Positions 27,661-36,254 of a stretch of 64,000 nt of DNA are shown here, piece by piece. The notes beneath the pieces were generated by a model. The model did no database searches and was not told the origin of the DNA. It saw only the letters and a program-made list of their open reading frames with translations. A program made the translations under genes and the position numbers. How positions within the stretch are numbered: the stretch's first letter is position 1; every line of letters starts with the position of its first letter. This DNA is from a virus, in the IMG/VR virus record IMGVR_UViG_3300032092_002720, positions 64,001-128,000 of that record; one strand, 5' to 3'.

Positions 27661-29714
27661 TGTCAAGACCAGTAGCTAATGTTGATGTAATTACCGACTC
27701 ATTCGAGATTTGGCTCTTAGAGACCAATGAACTTCTTCATGCGCTCTCGACAGAAATCATCACTGCAAACAGCACATATGCAAATACAGGTAACACTGCG
27801 TTTCCAAGAACAGCTCAACTGTATGGAACGTTTGGTGCTAACAATCTAGTCGTAACAAACTGGATGAAGGGCGGTAACGTCAACGGTTCGTTTGCGAATC
27901 TGATGATCAGTACGAACACGGTTCTGAGCAATGTGACATCGACCGAAATTCGTCTGGAAGTTGCCAATGGTTCTTCGAACACATTCATGTGGCAGTATGG
28001 TCTACATGCTGGTTTGACCGGTGCAAACCTCGTAGCCAATACGACCAAGCTGACGATTCAGTCTAACTCTACCACGAATACAACAGCAACTGCATTCGCA
28101 GTTGTTGCCGCGAATAGCACTAACACTGCTACTATGAATCCAATTAGCTTTAGCACTGGACTCTTCGTCGCGAACACGATTCAGATCTCTCTTGGTGCTA
28201 ACGTCACTGCCAATGCTACAAACGGCGGTACGATCCAAGTCACAGGATCAGGTGCAGTAGGTAACAGTGTATCAAATAGCAGCGGTCTATATGTAGGCAA
28301 CACTGTTACGAACAGTCAAATGACGAGCGTTCGATTCTTTGCATCAGAAGGTAGCAATACCGTACTCGCAAACAATCAGCTCATCAGCATTGCAAATAGC
28401 ACTTCATCTGCTAACATGGATCCTATCAGTTTCACGACTGGTATCTTTACAGCTAACACAATTCAAGTTTCTCTTGGCGCCAACGTGACTGCAAATGCTA
28501 CTAATGGTGGCACGATCCAAGTCACAGGAACTGGCACAGTCGGTAATACGGTTGCAAATAGCAGCGGTCTACATGTAGGTAATACTTTAAACTCTTCGCA
28601 AGTGACTGCAGTTAGATTCCTTGCATCTGAAGGTTCAAATACCACTCTTGCAAATACTCGAATCATTAGCATCGCTAACTCGAGTGCCACTGCAAACATC
28701 GAGCCAAATGCATTTAAGACTGGCATCTTTACTGCCAATACTATTCAGATTTCTCTAGGTGCCAATGTAACTGCGAATGCTACCAACGGCGGTACAGTTC
28801 AAGTAACTGGATCTGCCACTGTTGGTAACGTAGTCGCTAACAGCAGCGGAGTCTTTGTAGGCAACAGCCTCAACTCTGTTGAACACTCTGCTGTCAGAGT
28901 CTATGCTGTTGAAGGTTCGAATACCACTCTTGCAAATACTCGAATCATCAGTATTGCCAACTCAACATCAACATCTAACGTTACTCCGACAGGATTCTTT
29001 GCTGGTATCGTCACTGCCAACCAAACAGTTGTTGCAGTCGGTGCGAATGTCTTTGCAAATGCAACTACTGTACTTGTCGGCAACGCGACGTTTAATACGG
29101 CGATTGGTAATGGATCGATCACTGCATCTGCTAATCTTACCATCACGCCAACAAGCCATCTTGTTGTTGTAGGTGCTGCAACAGTCAGTTCGAACGTTGC
29201 TCTTGCAAACACGCTGGCAGTTACAGGAAATACAAATCTTTCGAATACGCTCTCGGTAACAGGAGCTACTGTACTTTCAAATACATTGGCGGTGACAGGT
29301 GGAGCCACTCTTTCAAATACGCTCGCAGTCACTGGTCCTGCTACACATGCAAACATCGTGACTTTCAAGACTGAGCACGTAGTTGATGTCTTTGCAAACG
29401 GAAATCTTGGAGCTACGACTGGCTCAGATCTTCTTGTCTTCGAATATCCAAAGGCAGACTATAGCACAGCTAAACTTCTCATTCAATTGAAAAATGCCGG
29501 TAATACACAGATCTCTGAAGTACTACTTGCTCATGATAATTCGACTGCGCAGCTTACAACATACGGTACGGTTTCTTCACCTGTTGCAGCTAATTCCGGA
29601 GTTAGCTTACTTGGTACTTTCTCTGCGAACGTGGCTACGGCAAACGTAAGAGTGTATGTCAATCAAACAAGATCTAGCACGGCTGCAAAAGTTGTTGCTC
29701 AATTCATTAAGTAA
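27660..29714 (+). CDS. repeat-rich tail fibre protein
   Basis: A 684-residue protein, very rich in Asn, Thr, Ala and Ser. Residues 1-30 (VDVITDSFEIWLLETNELLHAL) form an attachment helix typical of far-T4 fibre proteins. From residue 110 to 470 there are about four repeats of some 90 residues, each with FxTGIFTANTIQISLGANVTANATNGGTI-type, SSGLHVGNTLNSSQ and VRFLASEGSNTTLANTRIISIAN segments. Short NTLAVTG(N/A/G/P) repeats follow at 510-565. The C-terminal 110 residues (VDVFANGNLG...FEYPKADYSTAKLLIQLKNAGNTQISEVLLAHDNS...) resemble the C-terminus of the 34325-36223 fibre. It is probably a trimeric fibre or fibre base. Confidence 0.75.
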   Translation: MSRPVANVDVITDSFEIWLLETNELLHALSTEIITANSTYANTGNTAFPRTAQLYGTFGANNLVVTNWMKGGNVNGSFANLMISTNTVLSNVTSTEIRLEVANGSSNTFMWQYGLHAGLTGANLVANTTKLTIQSNSTTNTTATAFAVVAANSTNTATMNPISFSTGLFVANTIQISLGANVTANATNGGTIQVTGSGAVGNSVSNSSGLYVGNTVTNSQMTSVRFFASEGSNTVLANNQLISIANSTSSANMDPISFTTGIFTANTIQVSLGANVTANATNGGTIQVTGTGTVGNTVANSSGLHVGNTLNSSQVTAVRFLASEGSNTTLANTRIISIANSSATANIEPNAFKTGIFTANTIQISLGANVTANATNGGTVQVTGSATVGNVVANSSGVFVGNSLNSVEHSAVRVYAVEGSNTTLANTRIISIANSTSTSNVTPTGFFAGIVTANQTVVAVGANVFANATTVLVGNATFNTAIGNGSITASANLTITPTSHLVVVGAATVSSNVALANTLAVTGNTNLSNTLSVTGATVLSNTLAVTGGATLSNTLAVTGPATHANIVTFKTEHVVDVFANGNLGATTGSDLLVFEYPKADYSTAKLLIQLKNAGNTQISEVLLAHDNSTAQLTTYGTVSSPVAANSGVSLLGTFSANVATANVRVYVNQTRSSTAAKVVAQFIK
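28140..29010 (+). repeat. about 270-bp tandem repeats in fibre gene
   Basis: The stretch encodes about three to four consecutive copies of a 90-residue fibre repeat. The DNA copies have diverged at third positions, but segments such as the one encoding SLGANVTANATNGGT (near 28190, 28470 and 28755) remain very similar. Boundaries are approximate. Confidence 0.7.
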
Positions 29715-29722
29715 GGTAATAT

Positions 29723-31438
29723 ATGTCAGGCGCAAATAATAGATTTAAGGTTGATAACGGTCTAGTTGCTTCTGGCAACGCGATCTTCTATGATCGTGTC
29801 GACGTAGAAGCCAACGCGCACTTTAAAAACGACTTGTTCGTTGTATCTGGTAACCTTGTTGTTAACGGATCTCTTGTTTATGCTAACGTTACCATCGGTC
29901 AAGGTGGTGTTCTTCTGATTGCAGATCAGCAGCCACTCGGTAATACTTCAAATCGTTTCAATGCATTCTTATATGATACTATCTCGTATAGTACACTTCG
30001 CCCGAATGCAAATGGTGGTGCTCTCGGTACTACCACGGCAAGATTCGACGTCTTTGCAAATAACATCACTGTTACGAACACTGTTAACTTCCCAAGTGGA
30101 GCAGGTGTTAACTCGACTCTTTATACTGGTACAGCAAGCAATGCTAACACAGTATACAATATCTCGGCAAATGGTATCGTAGTTCGAACTGGCACAGGAA
30201 CAGGAACAACTGTATCGATTGCTTCTACTGACGGGCTGAGTGTTCTTAATGGAAATGGTGTAGCTGGTAATCCAACGATTAGCTTCGTTGCAAATGCTGG
30301 ACTCTTTACGAATACTGCGGGTGTATGGGTTAACGCTTCAGCTATTACTGTAGGTACACTTCCTACAACTCGTGGTGGAACAGGCGGCAACATTAATAAC
30401 CTTCTACCTACGCAATCTGCTGGTGTAAAGGGTTACGTACTCTCATCAAACGGTGCTGATGGTGTTCTTTATTGGTCTGCACTTGCTGGACCTCAAGGCG
30501 CTCAAGGTGCAACTGGTGCTCAAGGCGCTCAAGGTGCAACTGGTTCGCAAGGACCTATCGGTGTGCAAGGTTCAGCATCTACTGTTCCTGGTCCACAAGG
30601 AGCTCAAGGTATAACTGGAGCTCAAGGCGCCCAAGGAACAACTGGTTCTCAAGGTCCACAAGGACCTTCAGTTCAAGGACCGACTGGACCACAAGGTGCT
30701 CAAGGTATTCAAGGACCACAAGGACCACAAGGAACAACTGGAGCTCAAGGCGCAGCATCGACAGTTCCTGGTCCACAAGGTGCTCAAGGTTTACAAGGAG
30801 CCCAAGGTCCGCAAGGGGCGCAAGGAATTACAGGTGCACAAGGTGCAGCATCAACAGTTCCTGGGCCTCAAGGAGCTCAAGGTTTACAAGGAGCTCAAGG
30901 TGCAACAGGTGCGCAGGGACCTGGAGGTTTGAATGGTGCACAAGGTGCTACTGGTGCTCAAGGACCAGCAGGTTCAAGTATAACGGGTCCTCAAGGACCA
31001 CAAGGTGCACAAGGAAGTGCATCTGGTGCCGTAGCTCCTATTCTCAGACACGTTACAGCTGGATTTACAAGTGGTGGTCAAGTCTTTGTAACCGGTTCTA
31101 CTCCTACTGCTTCTGCCGCTGGTGATATCTGGATCGATACAGCAGGAACTACGGGATATACACAAAGTCTCTCATCAAATGGATGGACTCGATTGCCGAA
31201 CGGCGTGATTCTCCAATGGGGAACAGTAACTGTTACTCCAAATACCACAGGATCTGGATCATTTCCAACATCGTTCACCGCGGTTGCCCGAGCTGTGATG
31301 AATGGCGTAGGAGATACAAGTGTATTTGGACAAGCTTCTAAAGCTGCAACAATCTTTAGTGTTAGCACAACTGGTTTTAGTTGGTTTAACGGAGATGAAA
31401 ATTCTCACACTGGTTACTGGTTAGCAATGGGATATTAA
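29723..31438 (+). CDS. collagen-like tail fibre protein with gp53-like tip domain
   Basis: A 571-residue fibre protein. Residues 1-100 resemble fibre shafts and attachment domains (NNRFKVDNGLVASGNAIFYDRVDVEANAHF). The middle, about residues 255-435 (nt 30485-31027), is a collagen-like run of Gly-X-Y triplets, mostly GAQ, GAT, GPQ and GLQ, broken three times by a STVPGPQ element. The C-terminal 130 residues form a tip domain: ASAAGDIWIDTAGT, then NGVILQWGTVTV, FPTSFTA, and a final WLAMGY, typical of the gp53-like tail-fibre C-terminal domain that contacts receptors. The next gene is a fibre chaperone. The V-P-G sites put Pro before Gly, the position collagen prolyl hydroxylases use. Confidence 0.88.
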   Translation: MSGANNRFKVDNGLVASGNAIFYDRVDVEANAHFKNDLFVVSGNLVVNGSLVYANVTIGQGGVLLIADQQPLGNTSNRFNAFLYDTISYSTLRPNANGGALGTTTARFDVFANNITVTNTVNFPSGAGVNSTLYTGTASNANTVYNISANGIVVRTGTGTGTTVSIASTDGLSVLNGNGVAGNPTISFVANAGLFTNTAGVWVNASAITVGTLPTTRGGTGGNINNLLPTQSAGVKGYVLSSNGADGVLYWSALAGPQGAQGATGAQGAQGATGSQGPIGVQGSASTVPGPQGAQGITGAQGAQGTTGSQGPQGPSVQGPTGPQGAQGIQGPQGPQGTTGAQGAASTVPGPQGAQGLQGAQGPQGAQGITGAQGAASTVPGPQGAQGLQGAQGATGAQGPGGLNGAQGATGAQGPAGSSITGPQGPQGAQGSASGAVAPILRHVTAGFTSGGQVFVTGSTPTASAAGDIWIDTAGTTGYTQSLSSNGWTRLPNGVILQWGTVTVTPNTTGSGSFPTSFTAVARAVMNGVGDTSVFGQASKAATIFSVSTTGFSWFNGDENSHTGYWLAMGY

Positions 31439-31442
31439 TAAA

Positions 31443-31814
31443 ATGACAATTTACTACAGCCCAACAACAAAAGGTTTTTACGATACTGATTTTGGGTATC
31501 CGTCATTGCCTCAAGATATTATTGAAATTACCGCAGAGCAACACCAACAGTTTCTCCATGGTATGAATATGCAAAATAAAGAATTGGTTTTATCACAAGG
31601 AAATCTTGTTTTACAAGATCGAGTCGTGGTAATTACTTGGGAACAAATTAGATCGAAAAGAAATAATCTTCTGGCTTTATCTGACTATACTCAAATGGCA
31701 GATTGGCCTGGAGACAAAGTTTCTTGGGCTACGTATCGTCAAGCACTCAGAGATCTTCCTCAAACTTATACAAATGCCGCTGATGTTATTTGGCCGACTG
31801 CACCAGGAGCATAA
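31443..31814 (+). CDS. tail fibre assembly chaperone
   Basis: A 123-residue protein of the phage tail assembly chaperone (Tfa-like) kind. The N-terminal half (YYSPTTKGFYDTDFGY, then ITAEQHQQFL) is typical of the N-domain. The C-terminal half contains the family signature WEQIRSKRNNLLALSDYTQMADWPGDKVSWATYRQALRDLP and ends WPTAPGA. Such proteins bind the tip of the fibre encoded just upstream and help it fold or trimerise, which fits its place 4 bp after the collagen-like fibre gene. Confidence 0.88.
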   Translation: MTIYYSPTTKGFYDTDFGYPSLPQDIIEITAEQHQQFLHGMNMQNKELVLSQGNLVLQDRVVVITWEQIRSKRNNLLALSDYTQMADWPGDKVSWATYRQALRDLPQTYTNAADVIWPTAPGA

Positions 31815-31817
31815 TAA

Positions 31818-32258
31818 GTGCCTCTAACGTTTTTATCTGCTAAAGCTGTTAAATATTGGAATGGCTCGTCGTGGGTAGGCAGTCAAGATTTTGGTGCTGT
31901 TAAAATGTGGAATGGATCTACATGGCAAGTTGTCGGCATACGTCCCTATGCAGATGTGGCCTTAACTACTTTTTCTCCTGACGGTGGGGCATCATATCCG
32001 GGAACATATCTCTCTGACAGTCAATATAATACTGGAGCTTCGATTACTATTAATGCTTCAGCAAGTGTAGTTTGGAATTGGAGCGCGGATAATTCTAACG
32101 GCGGAGCGTCTGTTGTAAATGGAGGAAGCGCATCAAGTATTACATTTACTCTTTCTTATGCCGGTTACTCTTATGATACTTCCTTTCTTGTTAATGCTTC
32201 GAACGGCGCGGAAACTAAATATTGGGAAGTTTACTTAGAATCTCTAACTTTTGATTAA
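31818..32258 (+). CDS. small beta-rich fibre-region protein with WNGS repeats
   Basis: A 146-residue protein starting at a GTG (31818); AGGAG at 31805-31809 has proper spacing to it and no better ATG lies nearby. It begins with two copies of a short motif (VKYWNGSSWV and VKMWNGSTWQ), followed by a beta-rich domain with ASITINASASVVWNWSADNSNGGASV and TFTLSYAGYSYDTSF, resembling an Ig-like fold. The function is not known. Its place in the fibre cluster suggests a decoration or fibre tip component. Confidence 0.65.
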   Translation: MPLTFLSAKAVKYWNGSSWVGSQDFGAVKMWNGSTWQVVGIRPYADVALTTFSPDGGASYPGTYLSDSQYNTGASITINASASVVWNWSADNSNGGASVVNGGSASSITFTLSYAGYSYDTSFLVNASNGAETKYWEVYLESLTFD

Positions 32259-32276
32259 ACATAGCGGAAGAATTAA

Positions 32277-32606
32277 ATGGCACTGAAAGCTAACATTACA
32301 ATTGATCAAGGCACATCTTTCGCAACCACGATTGATGTCACCGATGAAGAAGGTAACATCGTAAATCTAACAGGATTTACAGGTGCCGCACAGATGCGTA
32401 AGCATTACACGTCATCAACTTACTATTCTTTCAATGTTGCTATCACTGCTGTAACAGGTGAAGTTACTCTTTCGATGACTGCTAACGCTACAAATAACGT
32501 GGCTGCAGGAAGATATGTATATGATTGTGAATTGAATGACGGATCCGGAACGATTTCTCGTCTTGTTGAAGGTATAGTCACCGTCACACCAGGAGTTACA
32601 AGGTAA
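32277..32606 (+). CDS. small Ig-like/BppU-like virion protein
   Basis: A 109-residue beta-rich protein: ALKANITIDQGTSFATTIDVTDEEGNIVNLTGFTGAAQMRKHY, then VTLSMTANATNNVAAGRYVYDCELNDGSGTISRLVEGIVTVTPGVTR. The order of strands resembles the N-terminal domain of baseplate upper proteins (BppU-like), which often attach fibres to baseplates. The family assignment is by eye. It overlaps the next gene by one base. Confidence 0.65.
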   Translation: MALKANITIDQGTSFATTIDVTDEEGNIVNLTGFTGAAQMRKHYTSSTYYSFNVAITAVTGEVTLSMTANATNNVAAGRYVYDCELNDGSGTISRLVEGIVTVTPGVTR

Positions 32607-32848
32607 TGGCAGGCACATCTCGTCTAGTTGCCAAGATTACAAACAATAACGGCAGATTGTCTTCTGCCGCACCTATTACTCTGAAGAATCAAATTCAAGA
32701 AATCCGCAGTATTGAAGACATCGCAGATGTTGTCGAGACTGATGTGACAGACGGAGCTACACTAGTTTATAATTCTGAAACAGATAAATATGAAGTACGA
32801 CAACTACAAATCGAGGACCTCGGCGCCATAGACGGCGGTTCTTTTTAA
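32606..32848 (+). CDS. small fibre-region protein ending DGGSF
   Basis: An 80-residue protein. The N-terminus is basic. The C-terminal half has IEDIADVVETDVTDGATLVYNSETDKYEVRQL, a short motif common in phage fibre proteins (DV...DGATLVYN...KYEV), and it ends IDGGSF. The next fibre gene ends with the similar LDGGTF, so the two may share a common terminal interaction motif. A role as a fibre adaptor is inferred. Confidence 0.62.
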   Translation: MAGTSRLVAKITNNNGRLSSAAPITLKNQIQEIRSIEDIADVVETDVTDGATLVYNSETDKYEVRQLQIEDLGAIDGGSF

Positions 32849-32860
32849 TAAGGAAACAAG

Positions 32861-34081
32861 ATGGCTAACTTAATTCAGATCAAAAGATCGTTAACGACTG
32901 CCACCGCTCCGTCATTAGCTAATGGTGAATTGGCCTTTACAGCAAACGGTGATCATCTGTTCATCGGTTCCAATGGTGCATCAATCACCATTGCTGGTAA
33001 GTTCAATCCCGGTGTGCTCACTGCTAACCAAGCTCTCGTAGCTAACGGTACTTCTGGTATCGACAAGATTATTACGGCTAACGCTGTTGTAACTACACTG
33101 ACTGCCAACGGTTCGACCGGTACCGCAGGGCAAGTGCTAAATTCAAACGGAACAGTTGCCTATTGGGCAGATCCTGCATCGAGCTCATTTACACTTGCTG
33201 CTGATTCTGGAACAAGTGACACGTTCAATACAGGGGAAACTCTGACATTTGTTGGCGGTAATGGTTTAACTACTACCGTTTCAAACAACCAAATTACTAT
33301 TGATGCCACAGCAGGCACAGACGGCGGTCTTGCATCTAATGCGACTGGATTATTTGTTGTTGCAGGTTCTGGTCTCGTTACGAATAGCACGGGTGTACAC
33401 GTTGGTTCTGCAAACGGTATCAACGTTCAGGCTGATACGGTCGGACTTACAACTGGTTCGACACTTACAGTTAACTCGACTGGTGTGCATGTTAATTCAG
33501 CACTGTCAATTACAGATCTTTCTCTTTCAGGAAATCTGACTGTTCTCGGTACGCTTTCGACAATCGATACTACCAACTTAACAGTCAAAGATTCGCTGAT
33601 TGAACTTGCAAACGGCAACGCTTCATCCGACCTTCTTGATATCGGCCTTTATGGGCAATTCGGTTCGAGCGGAGCTAAGTATACCGGTCTTTTCCGCGAT
33701 GCTACAGACGGCGTCTATAAGCTCTTTACTGGTTCTCAAACAGAACCTACAACAACTGTAGACACTGCTGCAGCTGGTTATACTACTGCTACATTACAAG
33801 CATTCTTAACCTCTGGCGGTCTTGTTTCGAACTCGACGGCTGTAACACTTACAGCAAACTCTACGCTTGCAGTTAACATTACTGCCAACTCTCTGTCACT
33901 CTCGACTCCACTCGCAGTGACATCAGGCGGTCTTGGACTGAGCAGTATTGCAACTGGTGCAATTCTTGTTGGTAACGGATCTGGAACAGCAACTGTTCTT
34001 TCTGCTGCTACAGACGGTTACGTTCTACAGTCGAACGGTACTTCGGTCGTATATGGTACACTTGATGGAGGCACATTCTAA
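32861..34081 (+). CDS. tail fibre protein with Mtd-like N-terminus
   Basis: A 406-residue fibre protein. Residues 1-45 (IQIKRSLTTATAPSLANGELAFTANGDHLFIGSNG) match the pattern of the small N-terminal domain seen in many phage fibres, including the tropism determinant N-domain. Short beta repeats follow: GLTTTVSNNQITIDATAG, then alternating STGVHVNS-type units. A further segment, SGNLTVLGTLSTIDTTNLTVKDSLIELANGN near residues 220-250, is a widespread fibre module that also occurs in the 36255-40283 gene. The C-terminus is LQSNGTSVVYGTLDGGTF. It is likely a trimeric side fibre or fibre segment. Confidence 0.75.
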   Translation: MANLIQIKRSLTTATAPSLANGELAFTANGDHLFIGSNGASITIAGKFNPGVLTANQALVANGTSGIDKIITANAVVTTLTANGSTGTAGQVLNSNGTVAYWADPASSSFTLAADSGTSDTFNTGETLTFVGGNGLTTTVSNNQITIDATAGTDGGLASNATGLFVVAGSGLVTNSTGVHVGSANGINVQADTVGLTTGSTLTVNSTGVHVNSALSITDLSLSGNLTVLGTLSTIDTTNLTVKDSLIELANGNASSDLLDIGLYGQFGSSGAKYTGLFRDATDGVYKLFTGSQTEPTTTVDTAAAGYTTATLQAFLTSGGLVSNSTAVTLTANSTLAVNITANSLSLSTPLAVTSGGLGLSSIATGAILVGNGSGTATVLSAATDGYVLQSNGTSVVYGTLDGGTF

Positions 34082-34083
34082 TC

Positions 34084-34275
34084 ATGGAAGTTGAATTTGT
34101 TAATGAATATATCAGTAAATTGGTTGCAAAAGTACACGATCTTACAAATCAAAACTTAATGTTGGAAACTCGCTTGGCGCTCCTCGATCGGGCGCTGAGC
34201 GAGTCTAACGTAGAACTGCAAGCTCTTAAGCAAAAGAACGAAAAGAAAAAACAGGTAGAAGATTCCTCTGTATAA
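34084..34275 (+). CDS. small coiled-coil protein
   Basis: A 63-residue protein, almost certainly one long helix with heptad spacing (YISKLVAKVHDLTNQNLMLETRLALLDRAL) and a charged, lysine-rich tail. Like the small gene at 27451 it lies between large fibre genes, so it may be an assembly factor or spacer. No family was recognised. The stop codon overlaps a late-promoter box. Confidence 0.65.
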   Translation: MEVEFVNEYISKLVAKVHDLTNQNLMLETRLALLDRALSESNVELQALKQKNEKKKQVEDSSV

Positions 34276-34278
34276 ATA
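34271..34278 (+). promoter_or_regulatory. T4-type late promoter box (TATAAATA)
   Basis: An exact TATAAATA lies across the stop codon of the small coiled-coil gene, 46 bp before the ATG of the second collagen-like fibre at 34325. Transcription would start just before the palindromes at 34284-34317. Confidence 0.7.
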
Positions 34279-34283
34279 TCATG

Positions 34284-34317
34284 AGGATTATATAATCCTA
34301 TCATACTCTATATAGAG
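34284..34317. repeat. two perfect palindromes in the fibre mRNA leader
   Basis: AGGATTATATAATCCT (34284-34299) and CTCTATATAGAG (34306-34317) are perfect inverted repeats with no spacer, separated by six bases. They sit between the late promoter at 34271 and the fibre start at 34325, so both would lie in the 5' untranslated leader. The second palindrome covers part of the ribosome-binding region (GAGG). No T-run follows, so they do not look like a terminator. Confidence 0.7.
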
Positions 34318-34324
34318 GTTGGGA

Positions 34325-36223
34325 ATGCCGAATAAATTTCAATTTAAGCGTACGACAGTCTCAGGTCGTACAGCTAATACTACGAACGCAGCAAACGCGG
34401 CCTTTATTGACAAGGGCGAGTTGGCTATTAACTTAGCCGATCGCAAAGTCTTTTCTTCAGACGCGTCGAATAATATCTTCGAAGTCGGATCCAACCTCTC
34501 AAGTCTCGCAGTTACAACTCTTGTTGCTAACGGTTCTTCGGGTTCCAATACACAAGTTCTAGCCTCGAATGGCACGGGTGTATATTGGACATCTGCTACT
34601 GCTACTCTCGGCTCTGTTAACTGGGCGCAAAACGCTGCTCCATCAGTATACATTAGCGCTGGCACTCCAACAGTCATTGCGCAGATTAGTCTTACCTCTT
34701 CAGGTAGCCCGATTCAAATCATTGCACACGGCGATGCCAATCCTCTCACTGCTGGCGGTTGGGGTAGATTACAGCTTTATCGAGGTTCAACGCCGATCGG
34801 TGCTCAGACTCACTTTGAGTCTTCTAACGGAAACGAAAACGTTCCGTATTCACTTCAATTCATTGATACTCCTCCTGCAGGAACCTACACGTATTCTATT
34901 AAATCTAACTCTGTTACTGGTAACACTCAGTACGGTGAAACTGATGGACCAGTAATTTCTGTCGTAGAACTTCAAAACGTTGTAGGTGCACAGGGTGCTC
35001 AAGGTGCACAGGGAGCAACTGGAGCCCAAGGTGCGCAAGGAATTACGGGCGCACAAGGCGCCACTGGGGCACAAGGTTCGCAAGGTGCAACTGGTGCTCA
35101 AGGTGCACAGGGAGCTCAAGGACTTCAAGGAGCACAAGGAGCAACTGGAGCTCAAGGACCACAAGGTGAGACTGGAGCTCAGGGCGTTCAAGGCGCACAG
35201 GGACCACAAGGTGCACAAGGTGCAACTGGTCTCGGATTCAAGATCGCAAAGTCATATGTTTCTGTAGCAGCACTCACAGCCGATACCTCACCGACTGGTA
35301 TCTTGGCTGGTGAATTTGCTATCGTTGAAACTGGTAATGTAAACGACGCAGAAAACTCAAGACTCTACCTTTGGAATGGATCTGCATATTCATACGTATC
35401 AGATCTTTCGGGTTCGACAGGATTTACAGGACCTCAAGGTGCGACTGGTCCACAAGGCGCAACAGGACCTCAAGGTGTGCAAGGACCACAAGGTCCAGGT
35501 GTTGATGCCAACTTAAGTGTTACATGGGCTAACACACAGATCTTCAATGCCAACGTTACATTCAATGCTGGTGTCATCGCTAACAGTTCGATTGGTGCCA
35601 ACGGAGAAGTACTGACGTCGAATGGAACTTCAGTTTACTGGGGTCCAGCTGCGGTCGCTTCGAACGTATACACAAGCATAGTAACGTATACATACTCGAT
35701 CTCGTCTAACACGACTGTTATTACAGGCGCAGATGCCAATACGCAAATTCTTTCATACACTGCTGGCCTCGAGAGCGTGTTCCTCAACGGTTCGAAGCAG
35801 ATCTCGACCACAGATTATACCACTCCGAACTCTGCGGCGATTACGTTTACTTCGAATGTCATTGCAGGTGACGTCGTTCAGATCGTCGCTCAGATTCCTG
35901 CGCTTAGCGTAATCGAAGGCGCATCGAACTCACAGACAACTTCGACAACTGCAAATACCATCGTAGACTCTTTCGCGAAAGCAGCATACAGATCAGCTAA
36001 GTATTACATACAGATTACATCTGGATCAGACTATCACATCACAGAAGCATTACTTCTTCATGATGGCTCTCAGGTCTATGTAACCGAGTATGGTACAGTA
36101 TATTCAAACACATCACTTGGTAATGTTAGTGCTAATATTAATTCCAGTAACGTAAATCTGCTGGTTGCTCCTACAAACTCTTCGAGCGTAGTAAAGACGA
36201 AGAGAATTACTCTTGACGTATAA
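34325..36223 (+). CDS. second collagen-like tail fibre protein
   Basis: A 632-residue fibre protein, starting at the ATG at 34325 rather than a TTG two codons earlier. The first 60 residues (NKFQFKRTTVSGRTAN...KGELAINLADRKVFSSDASNNIFEVGSN) form a fibre attachment domain. Gly-X-Y runs occupy about residues 221-303 (nt 34985-35235) and 370-396 (nt 35432-35512), separated by a small globular insert. The triplets are mainly GAQ, GAT and GPQ. The C-terminal 110 residues (NTIVDSFAKAAYRSAKYYIQITSG...HITEALLLHDGSQVYVTEYGTVYSN) are a compact beta domain shared with the 27660-29714 fibre and common in far-T4 fibres. Confidence 0.86.
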   Translation: MPNKFQFKRTTVSGRTANTTNAANAAFIDKGELAINLADRKVFSSDASNNIFEVGSNLSSLAVTTLVANGSSGSNTQVLASNGTGVYWTSATATLGSVNWAQNAAPSVYISAGTPTVIAQISLTSSGSPIQIIAHGDANPLTAGGWGRLQLYRGSTPIGAQTHFESSNGNENVPYSLQFIDTPPAGTYTYSIKSNSVTGNTQYGETDGPVISVVELQNVVGAQGAQGAQGATGAQGAQGITGAQGATGAQGSQGATGAQGAQGAQGLQGAQGATGAQGPQGETGAQGVQGAQGPQGAQGATGLGFKIAKSYVSVAALTADTSPTGILAGEFAIVETGNVNDAENSRLYLWNGSAYSYVSDLSGSTGFTGPQGATGPQGATGPQGVQGPQGPGVDANLSVTWANTQIFNANVTFNAGVIANSSIGANGEVLTSNGTSVYWGPAAVASNVYTSIVTYTYSISSNTTVITGADANTQILSYTAGLESVFLNGSKQISTTDYTTPNSAAITFTSNVIAGDVVQIVAQIPALSVIEGASNSQTTSTTANTIVDSFAKAAYRSAKYYIQITSGSDYHITEALLLHDGSQVYVTEYGTVYSNTSLGNVSANINSSNVNLLVAPTNSSSVVKTKRITLDV

Positions 36224-36226
36224 ATA
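36219..36226 (+). promoter_or_regulatory. T4-type late promoter box (TATAAATA)
   Basis: An exact TATAAATA overlaps the last codons of the second collagen-like gene and lies 28 bp before the ATG of the long repeat fibre at 36255. GAGGGATAGGG is the likely ribosome-binding region in between. Confidence 0.7.
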
Positions 36227-36254
36227 GAATAAAATCTGAGGGATAGGGAACCAG

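Noticed and set aside
28901-29368. 155-residue minus-strand frame within a fibre gene
   Set aside because: It is a mirror of repetitive Ala/Thr/Val codons in the fibre gene, without a start signal or family resemblance.
30472-31125. 217-residue open frame in the collagen-like region, plus strand
   Set aside because: It is the second frame of Gly-X-Y codons, giving an artificial Ser/Arg/Trp-rich product without a ribosome-binding site, fully inside the fibre gene.
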